This document shows positions 51,662 through 54,747 of a stretch of 54,747 nucleotides of DNA, piece by piece. The position numbers were made by a program, and so were the translations under genes. The DNA lies in contig JANYHJ010000062.1 in the NCBI GenBank assembly GCA_025359135.1, positions 1 to 54,747 of the forward strand. Direction: 5' to 3'. How positions within the stretch are numbered: position 1 is the stretch's first letter; every line of letters starts with the position of its first letter. Origin of the DNA: Gemmatimonadota bacterium. Its GTDB lineage: Bacteria; Gemmatimonadota; Gemmatimonadetes; Gemmatimonadales; Gemmatimonadaceae. A model generated the notes under the pieces. It made no database searches. It was not told the DNA's origin and saw only the letters and a list, made by a program, of their open reading frames with translations.

Positions 51662-53122
51662 CTAGCGGCTCGAGGCGAGTCGCGTGGCCTTGGCGTAGAG
51701 CTGTGCGTACTGCGCGGCGGAACGCGTCCAGTCGAAGTCGCGCGCCATGGCCGCGCGCATGCGCTTGGTCCAGGCGGGCGCGTCGGCATAGCGGGCGATG
51801 GCGCGATCGATCGCCCAGTCGAGGGCCGCGCCGTGGAATTCCTCGAAGAGGAAGCCCGTGACGTCGTCGGCCACGGTGTCGGCCAATCCGCCGACGCGCC
51901 GCGCGATCGGCAGCGTGCCGTAGCGCTGCGCGCGCATCTGCGTGAGGCCGCACGGTTCGTACTGGCTCGGCATGAGCAGCGCGTCGGCGCCGGCAATGAG
52001 CCGGTGCTCGAGCACGTCGGTGAAGGCGAGTTGCACCGCGACGTTGCGCGGGCGGCGCGCGGCCAGCCGCGAGAGCGCTTGCTCGAAGCGCGGCTCACCC
52101 GAGCCGAGGAAGATGAACTGCGCGTCGAGCGAGTTGACCCGGTGGCTGCGCAGGATGATCTCGAGCCCCTTCTGCGTCACCATGCGCGCGGCCATGGCGA
52201 AGATCGGCACGCCCTTGCGCTGCGGGAGGCCGAAGGTGCGCTGCAGCGCCGCCTTGCAGCGCGCCTTGCCGAGCAGGTCGTCACGCGAGTAGTTGGCCGC
52301 GATCTGCGCATCAGCGGCGGGATCCCAGTCGTGCTGGTCGATGCCGTTGGTGATGCCGTTGAAGCGGTCGCCCATCCAGCGATAGACATCCTGCAGCCCG
52401 AAGCCCCCGCCATCGGTGCGCAACTCGCGCGCATGATTGGGCGAGACCGTGACCGCGCAATCGCAGAAGGTGAGGCCGAGCTTGAGGAAGTTGAGCCGGC
52501 CGTACCATTCGCCCGAGCGGAAGGTGAAGAGCTCGGGTGGGATGCCGATGCGATTGACGATCTCCGCCGGGAAGTGTCCCTGGTAGCCGCCATTGTGGAT
52601 CGACATCACCATCGGCGTCTTGAGGAACTGCTCGCGGAACATGCCGTACGAGCGCGCGTACGCGAACACCGGCGCGGTATGCCAGTCGTGGGCATGGATG
52701 ATGACGTCGCCCTGGATGAGGCGCGGAATCGCCTCGAGGACGGCGAGCGAGAAGAGGGCGAAGCGCTCGGCGTTGTCGCCGAAGTCGCGGCCGTTCTCGC
52801 CGTAGAGCCCGCCGCGATTGAAGAAGTACGGGTGGTCGATGAAGACCACCTTGGGACCCGTCGTCGCCTTCACCTCGCGGAAGTAGCGCACCTCCTCGAC
52901 GGTGGAGCCCAGATGTACTTCGTATGTGCGGCCGAGCAGGGCGAGATCGGGGGCGCGCTCGCGCACCGAGCGGTAGAGCGGGCAGAAGACGACGACACTC
53001 TCGCCCGAACGTGCCTGCGTGTTGGCCAGCCCTGCCACCGCTTCCGCGAGCCCGCCGGTGCGCGCGTAGGGGAAATACTCGGCGGCGAGATGGACGATCG
53101 TGGGCGCCATGACATGGGGCAT
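51662..53122 (-). CDS. glgA: Glycogen synthase (GT5)
   Basis: A 486-residue cytoplasmic GT5 glycogen/starch synthase that extends alpha-1,4-glucan from ADP-glucose. The two Rossmann halves are recognisable: HLAAEYFPYARTGGLAEAVAG, IIHAHDWHTAP, SIHNGGYQGHFP and RFNGITNGIDQHDWDP in the N-terminal and linker parts, and MVTQKGLEIILRS, LMPSQYEPCGLTQMRAQRYG and VGGLADTV in the C-terminal part. The N-terminal ADP-glucose motif is normally Lys-x-Gly-Gly-Leu; here it is Arg21-Thr-Gly-Gly-Leu. Length is normal. A second ATG at 53110 is possible. It sits between an esterase and an amidohydrolase, with no other glycogen gene nearby. Confidence 0.93.
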   Translation of the reverse strand: MPHVMAPTIVHLAAEYFPYARTGGLAEAVAGLANTQARSGESVVVFCPLYRSVRERAPDLALLGRTYEVHLGSTVEEVRYFREVKATTGPKVVFIDHPYFFNRGGLYGENGRDFGDNAERFALFSLAVLEAIPRLIQGDVIIHAHDWHTAPVFAYARSYGMFREQFLKTPMVMSIHNGGYQGHFPAEIVNRIGIPPELFTFRSGEWYGRLNFLKLGLTFCDCAVTVSPNHARELRTDGGGFGLQDVYRWMGDRFNGITNGIDQHDWDPAADAQIAANYSRDDLLGKARCKAALQRTFGLPQRKGVPIFAMAARMVTQKGLEIILRSHRVNSLDAQFIFLGSGEPRFEQALSRLAARRPRNVAVQLAFTDVLEHRLIAGADALLMPSQYEPCGLTQMRAQRYGTLPIARRVGGLADTVADDVTGFLFEEFHGAALDWAIDRAIARYADAPAWTKRMRAAMARDFDWTRSAAQYAQLYAKATRLASSR

Positions 53123-53168
53123 GCGCGTGCGAACGCGCTCGGTACGGTCGTGCGCGAAGTGGACAGCC

Positions 53169-54722
53169 CTATCTTACGTTCGGCAGGGGTGGCGGCAAGG
53201 TGCGCGTGACGAGCCACGTGATCGCATCCGGCAACGCCGCGGCAACAACGGTGGTGTGGCCGAGCTGAGGCAGGACACGCGCCTCGACGGCTGCGCCCGC
53301 GGCCTTCGCTTGGTCGACCAGCGGCAGCATGCGCGCGGGCGCCGCGAGCGGATCGAGTGCACCGTACAGCGCGAGCATCGGTGATGCGGGCGCGTCGGCC
53401 GGCACACGCCCGAAGCCGGCGATGGCCACGACGCCCGCGATCTGTGCGGCACGCGACGTGGCCAGTGCGACGGCCTGACCAGCGCCGCGCGAGTGTCCGA
53501 CAATCCAGATGCGTCGCTTGTCGATCGGCAGTTGCAGCGACATCTGCTCGACCAACCTGTCGAAGTCCTCGGGCGTCGTGAACTGGTCGCCGTTCGGGCT
53601 CGCGAGCACGAAGCCGAATTGCTCGGCGAGCTTCGTGATGAGTCCCTGGCCGAGCGCATCGGGGAACATGTTCTCGTCACCGCCGACGCCGTGGATGGCG
53701 ATGAGGAGCGGCGCCGCGGCGTGCGACCGCGCAACGCTGACCGGCACGTAGGTGCGGAGCGGGATCATGCGGGTCTTCGTGCGCAGCACGCGCCAGGTGT
53801 CGCCCGAGCGACGACCGAACGGATCGGCGCCGGAGGCGAGCGTGGTCCACTCGAGGTCAAGTTGCTGCGCGAGCGCGAGCGGGTTCATGCGCCACTGTGT
53901 CGTGTTGGCGGGTGACGGATTGGTGGTGAGCATGCGGGCGCGTGCGCGGAAGGAGACGATGGCGTCGGCGTTCTCCTCGGATGGGGCCGAGTCGAGCGCG
54001 GCGGCGCGCCGCGTGAGGTCCTGTCGCTTCGCATCGAGATCGTCGTCGGTCACGAACCACTCGCTCGCGGGCACGGCGTTGGGGGCAGGTGTTGGCGGTT
54101 CGCTCGCACCTGACGATGCAACCGTAACGAGCACGCGGTAGCGCCCCCTGGGCGGGTTGGCGGCTGCACTTGAGAGCGGGACGTCGATGGGCGCGCCGAG
54201 CGGTGTGGAGGCATCGAGCGTGACTGTCGCGGCGGCGAGCTCGCGGCCACCGTCGCTCACGACGCGCACTGCGAACCTGGTGACGGCGTTGCCGGACGTG
54301 TCGGCCAGTGCGTAGAGGGGCACGACCCGCAGCGTGACGGGCCCACCCACCGTGCGCCGGTAGACGTGCGGCTCGATCGTGGCGCGGATCGCAAACGCCG
54401 AAGTGCGTGCGGGCGCGCCAGGCGCGAGCAGTTCGGCGATGACGGCGTGGATGCTGCGCACCGCGTCGCCGTTGCGGCCGGCGAAGAAGGCGAGCGTGGC
54501 CTGATCGAAGCGCTGGCTGAGCAGCCCGAGCTTGTCGGCAAGCGGCGGGTGCTCGGTGAACGCGCGGTCGAACGTGAGGTACGCGAGCGCGAGATCGGCG
54601 CGCGTGACGATCGCCTGTGGATTCGGCGCCGCCGCGGTGTTGGGCTGCGCGCGCAGCGGCGCTGGGGGTGAGAGCGCGGTGGCAGCGAAGACGGCGAGCA
54701 GGGCAGAAGCGCGTCGCATCAT
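53169..54722 (-). CDS. Exported alpha/beta-hydrolase with N-terminal beta domain
   Basis: A 517-residue exported protein. Signal peptide ends PLRAQ. Residues about 30-300 are a mixed region with an Ig-like part (GPVTLRVVPLYAL, RGRYRVLVTVASSG) and a helical part. Residues about 300-517 are an alpha/beta-hydrolase resembling feruloyl esterase/polyhydroxybutyrate depolymerase-like members: PLLIAIHGVGGDENMF, FVLASPNGDQFT, nucleophile Ser in WIVGHSRGAGQAV, ALYGALDPL and His in QLGHTTVV. It has a complete triad. The start at 54722 has a second ATG three bases on. It is the first gene of the leftward run with glgA, which starts 46 bases downstream. Confidence 0.85.
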   Translation of the reverse strand: MMRRASALLAVFAATALSPPAPLRAQPNTAAAPNPQAIVTRADLALAYLTFDRAFTEHPPLADKLGLLSQRFDQATLAFFAGRNGDAVRSIHAVIAELLAPGAPARTSAFAIRATIEPHVYRRTVGGPVTLRVVPLYALADTSGNAVTRFAVRVVSDGGRELAAATVTLDASTPLGAPIDVPLSSAAANPPRGRYRVLVTVASSGASEPPTPAPNAVPASEWFVTDDDLDAKRQDLTRRAAALDSAPSEENADAIVSFRARARMLTTNPSPANTTQWRMNPLALAQQLDLEWTTLASGADPFGRRSGDTWRVLRTKTRMIPLRTYVPVSVARSHAAAPLLIAIHGVGGDENMFPDALGQGLITKLAEQFGFVLASPNGDQFTTPEDFDRLVEQMSLQLPIDKRRIWIVGHSRGAGQAVALATSRAAQIAGVVAIAGFGRVPADAPASPMLALYGALDPLAAPARMLPLVDQAKAAGAAVEARVLPQLGHTTVVAAALPDAITWLVTRTLPPPLPNVR

Positions 54723-54747
54723 GCGGGCGAAGCTACCCGCATGCGGG

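Overview
This 54.7 kb window is chromosomal DNA of very high GC content. It comes most likely from a Gemmatimonadota bacterium (Gemmatimonas/Gemmatirosa type), or failing that a similar soil-dwelling, diderm, high-GC phylum. The clues are the many exported single-gene hydrolases, the long sortilin-type (VPS10/Asp-box) propeller proteins, the metal-dependent amidohydrolases with signal peptides, a SARP/BTAD-type regulator of the short Gemmatimonas style, and weak or absent Shine-Dalgarno sequences. I found no rRNA, tRNA, CRISPR array, phage or complete transposon. I count about 40 intact genes, one gene cut by the left edge and two gene relics.

Layout. 1-6805: end of a GNAT acetyltransferase, an internally deleted beta-lactamase-family pseudogene, then a leftward block (GH2 glycosidase, S15 peptidase, esterase). 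6945-11760: an amidohydrolase facing a leftward block (TTHB210-like/DUF5602 protein, metallo-beta-lactamase-fold hydrolase, glycosidase-like protein with an internal discoidin domain). 11829-19735: a rightward operon of two sortilin-like propellers and an amidohydrolase. 19890-21784: a DUF4337 membrane protein and a lipoprotein/beta-barrel protein. 21829-26656: a leftward third sortilin paralogue and another amidohydrolase, separated by the leftover tail of a lost amidohydrolase. 27007-29565: SARP-type regulator, small conserved protein, ribosomal protein bS21, cold-shock protein with a terminator-like leader hairpin, and a GNAT enzyme. 29576-33678: S9 prolyl-oligopeptidase-like peptidase, SET-domain protein, M20D peptidase. 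33919-39387: quinoprotein, DUF4097 repeat protein facing a histidine kinase, exported RidA, exported truncated haemoglobin. 39398-39475: a large inverted repeat. 39480-42670: unknown exported protein, esterase, serine beta-lactamase-family protein. 42825-49615: an amidoligase locus. 49619-54722: leftward amidohydrolase, glycogen synthase and exported ester hydrolase.

Two themes stand out. Most of the window encodes an exported scavenging apparatus for peptides, amides and glycans (S15, S9, M20D, several amidohydrolases, GH2, esterases, propellers). The most interesting locus is at 42825-45906. There, three genes overlap by four bases at each junction and encode a RimK-like ATP-grasp ligase, a circularly permuted ATP-grasp ligase and a class-I glutamine-amidotransferase-type gamma-glutamyl hydrolase. 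A YbdK-type glutamate-cysteine-ligase-like enzyme lies 2.6 kb downstream. This looks like a pathway that builds and trims a small amide-linked (possibly gamma-glutamyl) peptide or conjugate whose product cannot be named from sequence.
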